Made by a program: the position numbers and the translations under genes. Positions 23,278-35,200 of a DNA stretch of 64,000 nt are shown here, piece after piece. A model generated the notes under the pieces. It saw nothing but the letters and a program-made list of their open reading frames with translations. It made no database searches and was not told where the DNA came from. This stretch comes from Micromonospora sp. NBC_00421. Lineage in GTDB: Bacteria > Actinomycetota > Actinomycetes > Mycobacteriales > Micromonosporaceae. Location: positions 5,956,001-6,020,000 of the forward strand of contig NZ_CP107929.1 in the NCBI RefSeq assembly GCF_036017915.1. Reading direction: 5' to 3'. Position 1 is the first letter of the stretch. Every line of letters starts with the position of its first letter.

Positions 23278-26200
23278 GATGTCACCTCCTCGATCTGTCG
23301 TAGCGAAGTGTGCGGACCGGCGACGACGGCCCGCACCGTCGCGACGAGACGATCCGTCCAGTCGGCCACCTGCGCGGCGTCGTACACGTCCGTGCGGTAG
23401 TCGACAGTCAACTGCATGTGGTCACCCGACTCGATGAGGTCGAACCGGAGGTCGACCAGGGCCGCGCGGGCCGGTACCGGGCGGAACCGCGCGGACAGGC
23501 CCTGGAACTGCGGTGCCGCCACCGTGTGGTCGAGGTTGAAGACGGTACGCAGCGGGAAGACCCCGTCGCCGCCCAGCAGGTCGGCGAGGTCGGCGAGCGG
23601 CAGCTGGTGCGCGAGGCCGTCGAGCACCGACTGCCGCAGGGCACGGTGGTGGTCCTGGAGCGTGCCGTCGCGGTCGAGCCGGCTGCGGATCGGCAACATC
23701 TCGGCGCAGTAGCCGACGACGGAGACACCACGCGGATAGTCGCGCCCCGCCACCGGCACCCCGATCACGACGTCGTCGGTACCGAACTGGTGGTGCACCA
23801 CGAGGGCGTACGCGGTGAGCAGGACCTGGAACGGCGTGCTGCCGAACTCCCGCGCGGCCTTGTGCACCGCTGCGGTCAGCTCGGCGTCGACGATCGCGAA
23901 GTGCCGGCCGCCCGCGTCGTCCTGCCCGACCGGCGCGGAGTACGGGGAAACCCCGGCGAGGGCCGCCTGCCAGTACGCCCGCCCACCCGCCACGTCCCGC
24001 AGCGCGAGCTGGGCGAGGTGGTCGGTGTACTGCACGGCCGGCCCGGTCGGGCCGGTGCCGCCGTACGCCGCCGCCAACTCGTCGAGCAGCACGGTCATCG
24101 AGATGCCGTCGGAGACCAGGTGGTGGGCGTACAGCACCAGGTGCCGCTCCCCGCCGCCCTGGACCAGGAGGAACCGGGTCAGCGGCCCGGTGGCGAGGTC
24201 GAACGGCGCGGTGAGCAGGTCCTGCCACCACTGGGCGTAGGACTGCGCCGTCCCGTCGAGGTCGACGACCTCCAGCTGCGGCGGCGTACCGCGCAGCGGC
24301 CGACCGTCGCGGAACACCACGCGCAGTGCCTCGTGCCGGTCCACGACGGAGTCGACCGCCCGCCGCAGCGCCCCGACGTCGACCGGACCGGACAGCTCCA
24401 CGTCCTCGGCCACCGTCCAGTCGGGGGCCTGGGGCATGGCGGCGGACCGGGCCAGCAGCGCCGCCTGCGCCGGGGCGACCCTCGGTGGAACCTCGTCGGT
24501 GACGAACCCACCGCCCCGCATGGCCAGCACGGCCTCGGTGGCGGCGGTGACGACCCGCTCCACGTCCGCCCGGGTGTGCGCGGTCGACAGGAAGCAGGTC
24601 CGGCCCTCCCAGAGGTAGATCCCCCGCAGCAGCAGGTGGAAGTGGAACACCTCCATCGCCAGCGGCTGGTAGGCGTAGCTGGCGTTGCCCTTCCAGGTGA
24701 ACCGGAACAGTGACCCGTAGTGCAGCACCCGGATCGGCGCACCCTCCCGGCGGAACATCGTGTTCAACGTGGTGGCCAGGTATTCGGTCTCGGCGTTCAA
24801 CCGGTCCTGGAGGGCGCCACCCTGCTCGCGGAGGTGCCTGAGCATCGCCAGCGTCCCCGCCACCGTGGCCGGGTGGTTCTCGAAGGTGCTGCCGATGTAG
24901 GTGGTCTCCGGCACCGCCTGGCCGGGGCCGTCCTGCCAGGCACCGCCGTCCACGGCGTCCAGGTAGCGGGCCGCACCGGCGACCACCCCCACCGGGTGAC
25001 CACCGCCGATGCACTTGCCGTACGCGGCGAGGTCGGCCTCGACGCCGAACCACTCCTGCGCGCCGCCGAGCCTGACCCGGAACCCGGTGATCACCTCGTC
25101 GAAGATCAGTGGAACGCCGGTCCGTGCGGTGATCTCACGCAGCCGGCGCAGGAACGCCTCGGGCCGTACGCCCGGGTTCCGGCTCTGCACGGCCTCGACG
25201 AGCACGCCGCCCAGCTCGTGGGCGTGCTCCTCGATGATGCTCAGCGACCGTTCGCTGTCGTAGGGCAGGATCAGCGCGTCGGCGGCGGCCGACGGCGAGA
25301 TGCCGGGCGCCATCGGCACCGAGACGAGCGGGTCGCCGTGCACGTCGGGCAGGGCCAGCACCCGGTCGTCCTGACCGTGGTACGAGCCGGCGAACATCAC
25401 GAACCGGGACCGGCCGGTCGCCGCGGCGGCCACCCGCAACGCGCCCCGGACCGCGTCGGTGCCGCTGACCGTGAAGAAGGCCCGTTCCTTGCCGGTGAGC
25501 TCGCAGAACAGCCGGGCCACCTGGTCGGTGCCGTCGACCACCGGACCGACCGAGATCCCCCGGGCGGCCTGCTCGGCGACGGCCTCGGCGACGAACTCGG
25601 GATCGTGCCCGCAGAGCAGCACCCCGAAGCCCATCGCGAGGTCGACGTAGTCGTTGCCGTCGATGTCGGTGAGGTGCGATCCGGCGGCGCTGTCCGCGAC
25701 GATCGGATAACAGGCCCGCCGGGTCTCCGGGCGTACCGTCCGCATCCGGGTGTCCACCCGGTACGCCCGGTGCGTGCGCGCCCGTTCGAGCGACCCGGCG
25801 GTCCGGGCGGTGAACGCGTCGAGCAGTTCGTCGAGGTGGTGGCGTTGCTCGTCGGTCAGCTCGGACCGGGCGGCCTTCGCCACTGTCGGCACCCCGGCGG
25901 CGACCGGCGACGGGGGCGGCCCGGAGCGTGCCGCCGTCCGGTCGACCGTCCCCGGCGTCCGGGGGGCGGGCGCGGCGGGCACCGGGGCGCCGCCGAGCAG
26001 GTCGAGCTGCCGGTTCATCAGCGCGATCTGCGCCTGGACCAGCTCCCGCAGCCCGCCGTCGGCACCCGGCTGCGCCGTCGGCCGCACCGGTTCCAGCTCT
26101 CCCACCGGCCCGGCCGGTTCCACCTGCCCGACCGGCACGGCCGGCTCCGTGGGCCGCTGCGGTGCGGGCGGACGACCGTGCGCCCGGAGGTCGTCGGCGA

Positions 26201-29200
26201 GGGCGGTGACGCTGTCCAGCCCCTCGAAGAGCTGGCCCACGTTGAGCCGCACGCCGTAGCGGTCGTTGACGTCCTGAACGAGCCGGGCCATCACCAGCGA
26301 GTCGGCTCCCAGCTCCAGGAACGAGGCGGTCGGCGACAACAGGTCCGCCTCGGTCTCGAGGTAGTCGGCGAGCTGCTCGACGACGAACCGGCCCGGATCG
26401 TCCACCGGCCCGGACACCACCGCCGGCCCGGATTCCGCCGACCCGGGCACCACCGCCGGTGTCGGCAGCGCCGCTGCTGCCGACACCCGGTGCGGTACGG
26501 GTGCGGCGTCCGCCGGTGGGCGGGCCGGTGCCGGCTCCACCCAGTGCCGGCTGTGCTGGAACGGATATCCGGGCATGCTCACCGGGGTCCTCCCTGGCCC
26601 GTGCAGGCCGTGCCGGTCGAGGTCGACGCCGATCGTGTACAACTCCACGGCGGCGGCGGCCAACTGCTTGCCGTCGTCGACGTTCTGCACCAGCGACGAG
26701 GCCCAGACGATGGGCGTGCCGGTCCAGTTCTGCCGCCCGAGCAACGTCAGCACCGGTGCCGCGCTCACGTCGAGGGCCACGTCGCAGCCGTGTCCGACGA
26801 GCGACCGCACGCTGTCGGTGAACCTCACCGGCTCGCGGAGCTGCCGGCACCAGTAGTCGGCGTCGATCCGGTCCACCACGGCACCCGTCACGTTCGAGAT
26901 GAGCGGCACGGTGGGGGGCGCGTACGTCAGCCGGGCGGCGAAGGCCCGGAACTCGTCGGTGACCGCGTCGACCATCGGGGAGTGGGGTGCGTGCGGCACC
27001 GTCACCGTACGGTGTTGCAGGCCCCGCTCACCGCAGGCGACCAGGGCGGCGGCGACACCGTCGCGGGGGCCGGCGACGAGCGTCTCCCGTGGGCCGTTCC
27101 AGGCGGCCACGGTGACCTCGTCGATCCCGGCCAGTGCCGCCTCCACCTCGGCGGCGGGGGCGAAGACGGCAGCGGTGCGTCCCCGGCCACCCGTGGCGGT
27201 GTCGATGAGCTGGGCCCGGTGTGCCACCAGGGACAGGCCCTCGGTGAGCCCGAACACCCCGGCCACCTGCGCAGCGGCGAACTCACCAGTGGAGTGGCCG
27301 AGCACGACCGACGGCTCGACACCCCGGGCCTGCCAGACCCGGGCCAGCGCACACTCCACGGCGTACACGGCGGGTTGCGCGTAGCGGGTCTCGTCCAGCC
27401 GGGCGTCCGGCTCGTCGGCATAGAGCAGGTCGACCAGCCGGACCTCCCAGCCGGCGTGCTCGCTCAACCAGCTGTCGCAGGCTTCGACGGTGTCCCGGAA
27501 GACGGGGTCGGCGGCGTAGAGCCCGCGACCCATGCCCGGGTACTGCGATCCCTGGCCGCCGAACAGGAACGCGACCACCGGGCGGCGCTTGGCCTCCCGC
27601 TGTCGGACCCGGGCCTTCCGACCGTCGAGGTGCCCGCCGAGCTGTTCTGCGGCGGCGGCACCGCTGGTCGCCGAGAGCGCCAGCCGGTGCTGGTCGCCGG
27701 CGTACGCGGCGGAGGCGGCGCAGACGTCGGCGAAGGCCTCCGGGGTCTGCGCGGCGGCCAGCACCGGCACCACCCCGCCCGCGAGCGTCCGCAGCGCCTC
27801 CGGGGTACGGGCGGACAGGGTCAGCACCCGGTGCCCGCCGGCCGGGGCCACCGGCACGGCACGCTGCGGTGCCCGGCCCACCACGACGTGGGCGTTGGTG
27901 CCGCTGAACCCGAAGGAACTCACCCCGGCCAGCTCGCCCGCCAGGTCGGTGCTCTCGGTGGGCACGGTGACCGGCGTGGACTCCCAGTCGACGTGCGGGT
28001 TGAGCCGGCGGAGGTGGGTGGCGGGCGGGATCTCCCCGTGCCGCAGCACCAGGATCGTCTTGATCAGCCCGGCGATGCCCGCCGCGGCCTCCAGGTGCCC
28101 GATGGTGGCCTTGAGCGCGCCGACCGGCAACGGCCGCGAGCGGTCGCCGAAGACGGCGGTGAGCGCGTCCGCCTCGACCGGGTCGCCCAGGGCGGTGCCG
28201 GTGCCGTGCGTCTCGACGTAGCCGATCTCGTCCGGGGTCGCGCCCGCGTTCGCCAGGGCCGAGCGGATCACCGACTGCTGGGCGAGCCCGCTGGGCGCGG
28301 TCAGGCCGTTGGTCCGGCCGTCCTGCTCCACCGCGCTGCCCCGGATGACCGCCAGGATCTCCTCGCCGTCGGCGAGCGCCTCGTCCAGCCGGCGGAGGAC
28401 AAGCACGCCGCAGCCCTCACCCCGGCCGTAGCCGTCGGCGGCGGCGTCGAACGCCTTGCACACCCCGTCCGGGGCCAGCGCGCCACCGTCCATGAAGGCG
28501 GTGAACGTCTCCGGCAGCAGCAGCGCGTTGACGCCACCGACCACCGCGAGCTCGGATTCGCCGGAGCGCAGGCTCGACACCGCCAGGTGCACCGCGCTCA
28601 GCGACGACGAGCACGCCGTGTCGAGGGAGATGTTCGGACCACGCAACCCCAGGTGGTACGAGATCCGACCACCCGCGACGCTGCACGCGTTGCCGGTGAC
28701 GCCGTACATCGCCGTGCTGCCCGCACCCTGCCGTTCGGCCAGCCGGGCGTACTCCGACTCGGCGATGCCGACGAACACCCCGGTGCGGGTCCCGGCCAGT
28801 GTCCTCGGGTTCCGGCCGGACGACTCCAGCGCGTGCCAGCTCACCTCCAACAGCAGGCGCTGCTGGGGATCCATCTGCCGGGCCTCACGGGGTGAGACGT
28901 TGAAGAACCCGTGGTCGAAGCCGTCCAGGTCGGGCAGGAAACCGCCCCGGGCCCGCCACGGACGCCCCTGCGCGTCCACCGGCGGGGTGTCCCACCGCCC
29001 GGCGGGCACGTCCCCGATCGCACTGCGACCCTGCCGTACCAGCTCCCAGAACTGCGCGACATCGGCGGCGCCCGGGAAGCGGCAGGCCATGCCGACGACG
29101 GCGACGGGCCTGGTCGCGGCGCCCTGCAGTTCGGCGACGGACGCGCGCAGGGTGCGGATCGTCCGGGCCGCCTTGCGCAGCCGGTCGAGATCGTCGGAAC

Positions 29201-29213
29201 TCTCCGTCGACAA
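23274..29213 (-). CDS. Hybrid PKS-aminotransferase-NRPS: KS-AT-ACP-AMT-C
   Basis: A 1979-residue megasynthase. Seen in order: an N-terminal coiled-coil docking segment; KS (DTACSSSLSA near residue 200, HGTGT, GHLEAA); AT near 640 with GHSTGEFAAAQ and PHAPHSPM, unlike the GHSVGE/HAFH of the other three ATs; ACP (LGADSLVM near 970); a class III PLP aminotransferase (about 1150-1560; Schiff-base lysine in AYGKCIGGGHP near 1399); and a terminal condensation domain (HHLVSDG near 1696). The order is like the mycosubtilin/iturin AMT module. With no KR, the beta-ketone would be converted to a beta-amine before peptide bond formation. The start is inferred as TTG at 29213, one base after the preceding stop, as no ATG or GTG fits. 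There is no TE domain: the C domain must pass the chain to an acceptor in trans, probably the A-C-PCP NRPS. Confidence 0.92.
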   Translation of the reverse strand: MSTESSDDLDRLRKAARTIRTLRASVAELQGAATRPVAVVGMACRFPGAADVAQFWELVRQGRSAIGDVPAGRWDTPPVDAQGRPWRARGGFLPDLDGFDHGFFNVSPREARQMDPQQRLLLEVSWHALESSGRNPRTLAGTRTGVFVGIAESEYARLAERQGAGSTAMYGVTGNACSVAGGRISYHLGLRGPNISLDTACSSSLSAVHLAVSSLRSGESELAVVGGVNALLLPETFTAFMDGGALAPDGVCKAFDAAADGYGRGEGCGVLVLRRLDEALADGEEILAVIRGSAVEQDGRTNGLTAPSGLAQQSVIRSALANAGATPDEIGYVETHGTGTALGDPVEADALTAVFGDRSRPLPVGALKATIGHLEAAAGIAGLIKTILVLRHGEIPPATHLRRLNPHVDWESTPVTVPTESTDLAGELAGVSSFGFSGTNAHVVVGRAPQRAVPVAPAGGHRVLTLSARTPEALRTLAGGVVPVLAAAQTPEAFADVCAASAAYAGDQHRLALSATSGAAAAEQLGGHLDGRKARVRQREAKRRPVVAFLFGGQGSQYPGMGRGLYAADPVFRDTVEACDSWLSEHAGWEVRLVDLLYADEPDARLDETRYAQPAVYAVECALARVWQARGVEPSVVLGHSTGEFAAAQVAGVFGLTEGLSLVAHRAQLIDTATGGRGRTAAVFAPAAEVEAALAGIDEVTVAAWNGPRETLVAGPRDGVAAALVACGERGLQHRTVTVPHAPHSPMVDAVTDEFRAFAARLTYAPPTVPLISNVTGAVVDRIDADYWCRQLREPVRFTDSVRSLVGHGCDVALDVSAAPVLTLLGRQNWTGTPIVWASSLVQNVDDGKQLAAAAVELYTIGVDLDRHGLHGPGRTPVSMPGYPFQHSRHWVEPAPARPPADAAPVPHRVSAAAALPTPAVVPGSAESGPAVVSGPVDDPGRFVVEQLADYLETEADLLSPTASFLELGADSLVMARLVQDVNDRYGVRLNVGQLFEGLDSVTALADDLRAHGRPPAPQRPTEPAVPVGQVEPAGPVGELEPVRPTAQPGADGGLRELVQAQIALMNRQLDLLGGAPVPAAPAPRTPGTVDRTAARSGPPPSPVAAGVPTVAKAARSELTDEQRHHLDELLDAFTARTAGSLERARTHRAYRVDTRMRTVRPETRRACYPIVADSAAGSHLTDIDGNDYVDLAMGFGVLLCGHDPEFVAEAVAEQAARGISVGPVVDGTDQVARLFCELTGKERAFFTVSGTDAVRGALRVAAAATGRSRFVMFAGSYHGQDDRVLALPDVHGDPLVSVPMAPGISPSAAADALILPYDSERSLSIIEEHAHELGGVLVEAVQSRNPGVRPEAFLRRLREITARTGVPLIFDEVITGFRVRLGGAQEWFGVEADLAAYGKCIGGGHPVGVVAGAARYLDAVDGGAWQDGPGQAVPETTYIGSTFENHPATVAGTLAMLRHLREQGGALQDRLNAETEYLATTLNTMFRREGAPIRVLHYGSLFRFTWKGNASYAYQPLAMEVFHFHLLLRGIYLWEGRTCFLSTAHTRADVERVVTAATEAVLAMRGGGFVTDEVPPRVAPAQAALLARSAAMPQAPDWTVAEDVELSGPVDVGALRRAVDSVVDRHEALRVVFRDGRPLRGTPPQLEVVDLDGTAQSYAQWWQDLLTAPFDLATGPLTRFLLVQGGGERHLVLYAHHLVSDGISMTVLLDELAAAYGGTGPTGPAVQYTDHLAQLALRDVAGGRAYWQAALAGVSPYSAPVGQDDAGGRHFAIVDAELTAAVHKAAREFGSTPFQVLLTAYALVVHHQFGTDDVVIGVPVAGRDYPRGVSVVGYCAEMLPIRSRLDRDGTLQDHHRALRQSVLDGLAHQLPLADLADLLGGDGVFPLRTVFNLDHTVAAPQFQGLSARFRPVPARAALVDLRFDLIESGDHMQLTVDYRTDVYDAAQVADWTDRLVATVRAVVAGPHTSLRQIEEVTS

Positions 29214-29214
29214 C

Positions 29215-32200
29215 TCACACCATCCCTTCGTCGAGTTCCCCGAGCTCCTCGTCGAGGATGCGGCGCAGGTCCTCCGCGTCCGCCTCGTCGAGGTCCCGGG
29301 CGGGTGGCCGGCGGGCACCCGGTGCCGGGGCTGCGGACGGCGGGGGTGCCAGCAGGGCCAGCAGGTGGCCGGCCATCTCCCCCAGCGACGGGTGGTCGAA
29401 GACCGTCGACGCCGGCACCGACACCGACAGGTCCCGTTGGATCCGCTGACGGAACTCGATGAGGACCAGCGAGTCCACCCCGACCTCGGCGAAGAGCGTC
29501 CGGTCGTCGAGCGGCACCCGGGCCGGCAGCCCGGTGAGCCGGCGGACCACGCCCGCCAGGTAGTCGGTCATCGCCGCCGGGGTGCGGGGCCGGTCCACAG
29601 TGACGGGCGCGGCCGGCGACGCGGCGGTCCGGGTCTCGGCGGTCCGGGGCGCGGCCGGGCTCCGGTTCGGGTCCACCACGACCGTGGCGGGCGTGGCGGT
29701 GCCGGCGGTGAGGAGCCGGCGCAGGACGGCGGCACCGGTGTCCGGGTCGATCTTGCGGAGCCCGGTCAGGCTCGCGGCCATGCCGTCCCCCGCCCACGGC
29801 CCCCAGGCGATCGAGAGCCCCGGCAGGCCGTCGGCCCGGCGGCGGGCGACCAGGCCGTCGAGGTACGCGTTCGCCGCGCCGTACGCCCCCTGACCGCCGC
29901 GTTCCTCGACGGCGGTGACCGAGGAGAAGACCACGAAGAACGCCGGGCGGTGTTCCCGGGCGACCCGGTCGAGCACGGCCCCGCCGTACACCTTGGGGTG
30001 CAGGACGGTGGCGAACCGCTCGGCGGTCTGACCGCGCAGGACACCGTCGTCGAGGGCACCGGCGGCGTGCACGATCCCGCCCAGCGTGCCGGTACGCGCG
30101 ACGGCCCGCCGCACGTCGGCCTCCACGGCGACGTCGCCCCGGACGAACTCCACCTCGACGCCACGCCCGCGCAGGTCGTCGAGCACCTGGTCGGGCGGGG
30201 TGCCGCGCCCCATCAGGACGATCCGTCGTGCGCCCGCGTCGGCAAGCATCCGGGCCGCCCGCCGGCCCAGCGCGCCGGTGCCACCGGTCACCAGCACCCC
30301 CGACCCCGCGAGTTCCACAGGCGTCGGCGGCACGAGCACCAGCTTGCCGGTGTGCCGGGCGCGCTGCATGTACCGGTACGCCTCGGCGGCCCCGGTCATC
30401 GGGAAGGCGCGCAGCGGCAGCGGGGACAGCTCGCCCGTGTCGAACCGGGGCAGCAGAGCGGCGAACAGGCGGGCGACCACTGTCGGATCCTGCTCGGCGA
30501 CGTCCCCGAAGTCGAACCGGTGGTACCGCACGTCGGGGCGGACCCGCCGGGCCTGCTCGGCGGTCCAGACGCCCACCCGGCCGAGTTCGACGAACCGGCC
30601 GCCGTCGGCCAGGGACCGCAGGCCGGCGGCGATGCTCTCCCCGTTGAGGCTGTTGAGCACCACGTCCACGCCCCGCCCGTCGGTGAGTTCCCGGACGCGG
30701 TCGGCGAAGTCGGTGCTGCGGGAATCCAGCACGTGGTCGACCCCGATCCGCCGCAGGACGTCGTGCTTCGGCGCGCTCGCCGTACCGAACACCTCCGCGC
30801 CGGCGGCCCTGGCCAGCGCGACGGCTGCCTGCCCGACACCGCCGGCCGCGGCGTGGATCAGCACCCGCTCCCCGGCGCGCAGCTGCGCCAGGTGGTGCAG
30901 GGCGTACTGCGCGGTGAGGAACGCCAGCGGCAGCGTCGCCCCCTGCGCGTGACTCATGCCGGCGGGCAGCGCCGCCGTGTGCTCCGCCCGGACGGTGACG
31001 TGGGTGGCGAAGGCATGCTCGGTGTACACGACCACGTCGTCACCGACCGCCCGGTCGGTGACCCCGGCCCCCACCGCCACCACGACCCCCGCGCACTCGA
31101 AACCGAGCGGGACGTCGGCGGCCCGGGTGATGCCCCGGTCGTCGGCGTAGTGCTCGGCGAGCATGCCGAGGGAGACGAGCACGTCGCGGAAGTTCAGCCC
31201 CGCCGCGCGCACCTCGATCTCGACCTCGCCCGGTCCGGGCGGCCGGCGGTCGAGCGGGACCGTCGTCAAAGCGTCCGGGCTGCCGTAGGAGGTGAGGACG
31301 AGCCGCGTCGGCCCGGCCGGGCCGGGCGGATCCACCTCGGCGAACACCTCCCGGTGGGCCTGGCCGGCGCGGATCACCAGCCGGTCACCGGAGTCCGCAG
31401 CGGCGATCCGGGCCGCGGCCTCGGCCAGGTCCGCCTCGTCCGCCACGTCGACCGCCCGGCAGCCCAGGTCGGGATACTCGGCGGCGACGGTACGCGCGAA
31501 GGCCCAGACCGCGGTCTGCGACGGTGCCACCACAGTGGCGTCGACGGGCTGCCCGCCCCGGGTCAGCAGGGTCAACCGGGGCGGGGTGTCCCGGTCGCCC
31601 AGCCGGCGCACCTGCCGGAGCAGGGTGTCCAGGAACCGGGTGGTCGCCCTGGCGTCGTCACCCGTCGGCGCGAACGCGACCACGACGTGGGCGGCGCGGT
31701 CGCCCTCCTCGCCGAGATCGCCGTCGAGGTCACGTCGGGGGCAGCCGAGTGCACCGGCCACCGCCGCCGCCCACGGGGTGTCCTCGGCGAGCAGCAGCGG
31801 TCGCTCCGGCCGGGCCGGGTCGACCGCCCCGGCCGGCTGCCACTCCTGCCGGGCGAACCAGCCGCTTTCCCACCGGGGGGCGGCCAGGGCGTCCCGGTCG
31901 ACGACCCGGTCCTGGAAGGCTTCGAGGAGACCGACCGGCTCCCCGTCCGGGGCGAGGATCGTCAGGTGCCAGGCGTCGTCGGCGGCCCGCCGGGCGTGCA
32001 CGTACCGGGCCCGGTGCAGGGCCGGGCCGTCGAGGGTGAGCCGGCCCAGCGCGAAGGGCAGCCGGGCCACGGTGTCCGTCGCGGCCCGCATCGCCTCGGT
32101 GAGCTGGAAACAGGCGTCCAGGAGGCCGGGATGCACGCTGTCCGGGCGCGGTGCCGGCGGGTGCGGTTGCGGCGACAGCTCGGCGAACGCCTCGTCGGCA

Positions 32201-35200
32201 CCGACCCGCACCGCCGACAGCCACCGGAACGTCGGCCCGAGGTCGACGCCGCCCGCCGCGAGTCGCCCGTACAGGTCGACCGGGTCGACGACCCGGTCGA
32301 GCCGGGACCGGAGCACCGCCGGATCGCGCCGTTCGCCCAGGTCGGGCGGGACGCCCAGCCGTACCTGCCCGACGGCGTGGATGACCGGTCCGCCGTCGGT
32401 GACCGTCTCCAGCGTGCACTCCCGCCGGGCCGCCGGGCCGTGCAGCCGGGCCCGGACCCGTACGGTGCCCTCCGCCGGCACGGCGAGCGGGGCGGGGAAG
32501 ACCAGGTCGACGAGGTCGACGTGCCGGTCCCCGGCCTCGGCGCGGGCCGCGTCGAGGAGCACCGCCAGATGGAAGGCGGCCGGTGCCACCACGTCACCGT
32601 GGATCCGGTGCTCCGCCAGGGCCGAGGTCGCCGGGGTGAGCCGGGCCTGGGCCACCAGCGTGCCGTCCCCGGTGTCCTCGACGAGATCGGTGAACACACC
32701 GTGCTGCGCGCGGGTGGCCGGCGGCGGCTCGGGCAGCCAGTACCGTTCCCGCTCGAACGGGTAGGTCGGCGCGGCGACGCGTACGGTGTCGTGGTCGCCC
32801 TCGAACGCCCGCCAGTCGACGTCGACCCCGTGCTCGTAGCACTCGGCCAGGCCGGCGGCCAGGGTCGACCACTCCTGCCCGGGGCGGATGCTCGGCACGA
32901 ACCGCACGCCCTCCCGATCGGCCAGGCAGTCGCGGGCGAAGCCCAGCAGGACCGGCTTCGGGCCGATCTCGACCAGCAGGTCGGCCCCCGCGTCGGCGGC
33001 GTGCCGGATCCCGTCGGCGAACCGCACCGGGCTCACCAGGTGGTCGGCCCAGTACGCCGGCCGGGTCAGCAGCTCCGGGTCGACGACGCCGTGCACGTTG
33101 GCGACGATCGGCAGCCGTGGCCGGCGCAGCGGCACCTCCGCGACGACCTCGGCGAACGCGGTGGCGGCCGACGCCATCAGTGGCGAGTGGAAGGCGTTCG
33201 ACACCGCCAGCCGACGCACCCGTACCCCGTCGGCCCGCAGCCGCGCCTCCGCCTGCTCGACCTGGTCCGCCGGCCCCGAGAGCACCGTCTCGTGCGGGCT
33301 GTTCAGCGCGGCCACGGCCGTCCGGTCGAGATCACCGATGGCGGCGGCGGCGGTCTTCTCGTCCGCGGCGACCGCCGTCATGACCCCGGCGCCCGCCCCG
33401 CCCGCCATCAGCCGGCCCCGGGCGACCACCAGGCGCAGCGCGTCGGGCACGGAGACCGTGCCGGCCACACAGGCGGCGGTGAGCTCGCCGACGCTGTGCC
33501 CGACGAGGATCGCCGGGGCGACCCCCCACGACTGCCACAGCCGGGCCAGGCCGAGACCGAGCACGAAGAGGGCCGGCTGGGTCCAGGTGGTGTCGGCCAG
33601 GTCCGCGTCGGCACCGTCGAACATGACGGTACGGATGTCGGTGCCGGTCAGCTCCCGGATCACCGGCACGCACTCGTCCACCGCCGCCCGGAACACCGCC
33701 GAGGTGGCGTAGAGCTGCGCACCCATGCCCACCCACTGGGCACCCTGGCCGGTGAACAGGAAAGCGACCGTCGGTTTCCGCGCCGGGGCGGCCGATGCCG
33801 TGGTCCGACGCTCGACCAACCGCTCGACGAGCTCGGTGCCCGTCTCGCCGGTCACCGCCGCCCGTACCGGCAGGTGGGACCGGCCGGTGGCGGCGGTGAG
33901 GCACAGCGCCGTGACGTCGACGTCGGCACGCAGGGCGTCGGCGTACCGGTCGAGCAGGACAGCGAGGGCGGCCGGCGTACGCGCCGACACGGGCAGCACC
34001 CGGACCGGACGGCGGGGTGCGGTGGTGGCCTCCCGGGGCGGGGGTGGACCGAGCACGAGGTGCGCGTTGGTGCCGCTCATCCCGAACGAGCTGACCCCCG
34101 CGTAGCGGCGGTCCGCCGGCCAGGGCTGGTTGCCCGACGGGACGGCGAACGGCGACGCCGCCCAGTCGACGTGCGGGTTCGGCGGTTCGGCGTGCAGGCT
34201 TCGCGGGACGAGCCCGTGCGCGATGGCCAGCACCGTCTTGATCACCGAGGCGGCGCCTGCCGCGCCCTCGGTGTGCCCGATGTTCGACTTCACCGAGCCG
34301 AGCCAGACCGGCCCCTCGACGGCACCGAAGACCGAGCCGAGCGCGTCGACCTCGATCGGGTCGCCGAGCAGCGTGCCGGTGCCGTGGGCCTCGACGTAAC
34401 CGATCTCGTGCGGGCCGACACCCGCCCGGCGCAGCGCCGCGTCGATCAGCGCCGCCTGGGCGGCCCCGTTCGGCGCGGTCAGGCCGCTGGCGGGACCGTC
34501 GTGGTTGACCGCGCTGCCCCGCACGACGGCGAGCACCGGATCCCGGTCGGCCAGGGCGTCGGACAGTCGCTTGAGCACGATCATCCCGCAGCCCTCGCTG
34601 CGCCCGAACCCGTCGGCCGCGGCGGAGAAGGTCTTGCACCGCCCGTCCGGCGACAGCGCGCCGGTCCGGGCCAGGGCCAGCGTGGTCTCGGGTGCGAGCC
34701 GCAGGTGCACCCCGCCGGCGAGCGCCACGTCACAGTCGCCGGCCCGCAGCGCCCCGATCGCCTGGTGCATGGCGACAAGCGCGCTGGAGCATCCGGTGTC
34801 GACCGCCAGGTTCGGGCCGTGCAGGCCCAGCACGTGCGAGATCCGGCCGGAGGCGAAGCACGCTCCCGTGCCGGTGGCGTCGTACGGGTCGACCACACCG
34901 CTGCGCCCGGTCAACCGGTCGACCAGCTTCGCGTAGTCGTTCTCGGCGTACCCGACGTAGACCCCCGTCCGGGAACCCCGCAGCAGCTGCGGTGACTGCC
35001 CGGCGTGCTCCAGCGCCTCCCAGCTGACTTCGAGCAGCATCCTGGCCTGCGGGTCGGTGCGGCCGGCCTCCCGGGGCGACATGCCGAAGAAGGCGGCGTC
35101 GAACCTGTCGACCTCGGCAACGAATCCGCCCCGCCGGCTGTACATCTTGCCGGGCGCGGCCCGGTCCGGGTCGTAGTAGCGGTCGACGTCCCACCGGTCG

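Noticed and set aside
24720..34995. Very long plus-strand open frames (over 1000 and over 2000 codons) opposite the PKS genes
   Set aside because: Typical antisense frames of GC-rich coding DNA; rich in R, G, H, P and Q without recognisable motifs, while the minus strand encodes intact PKS domains.
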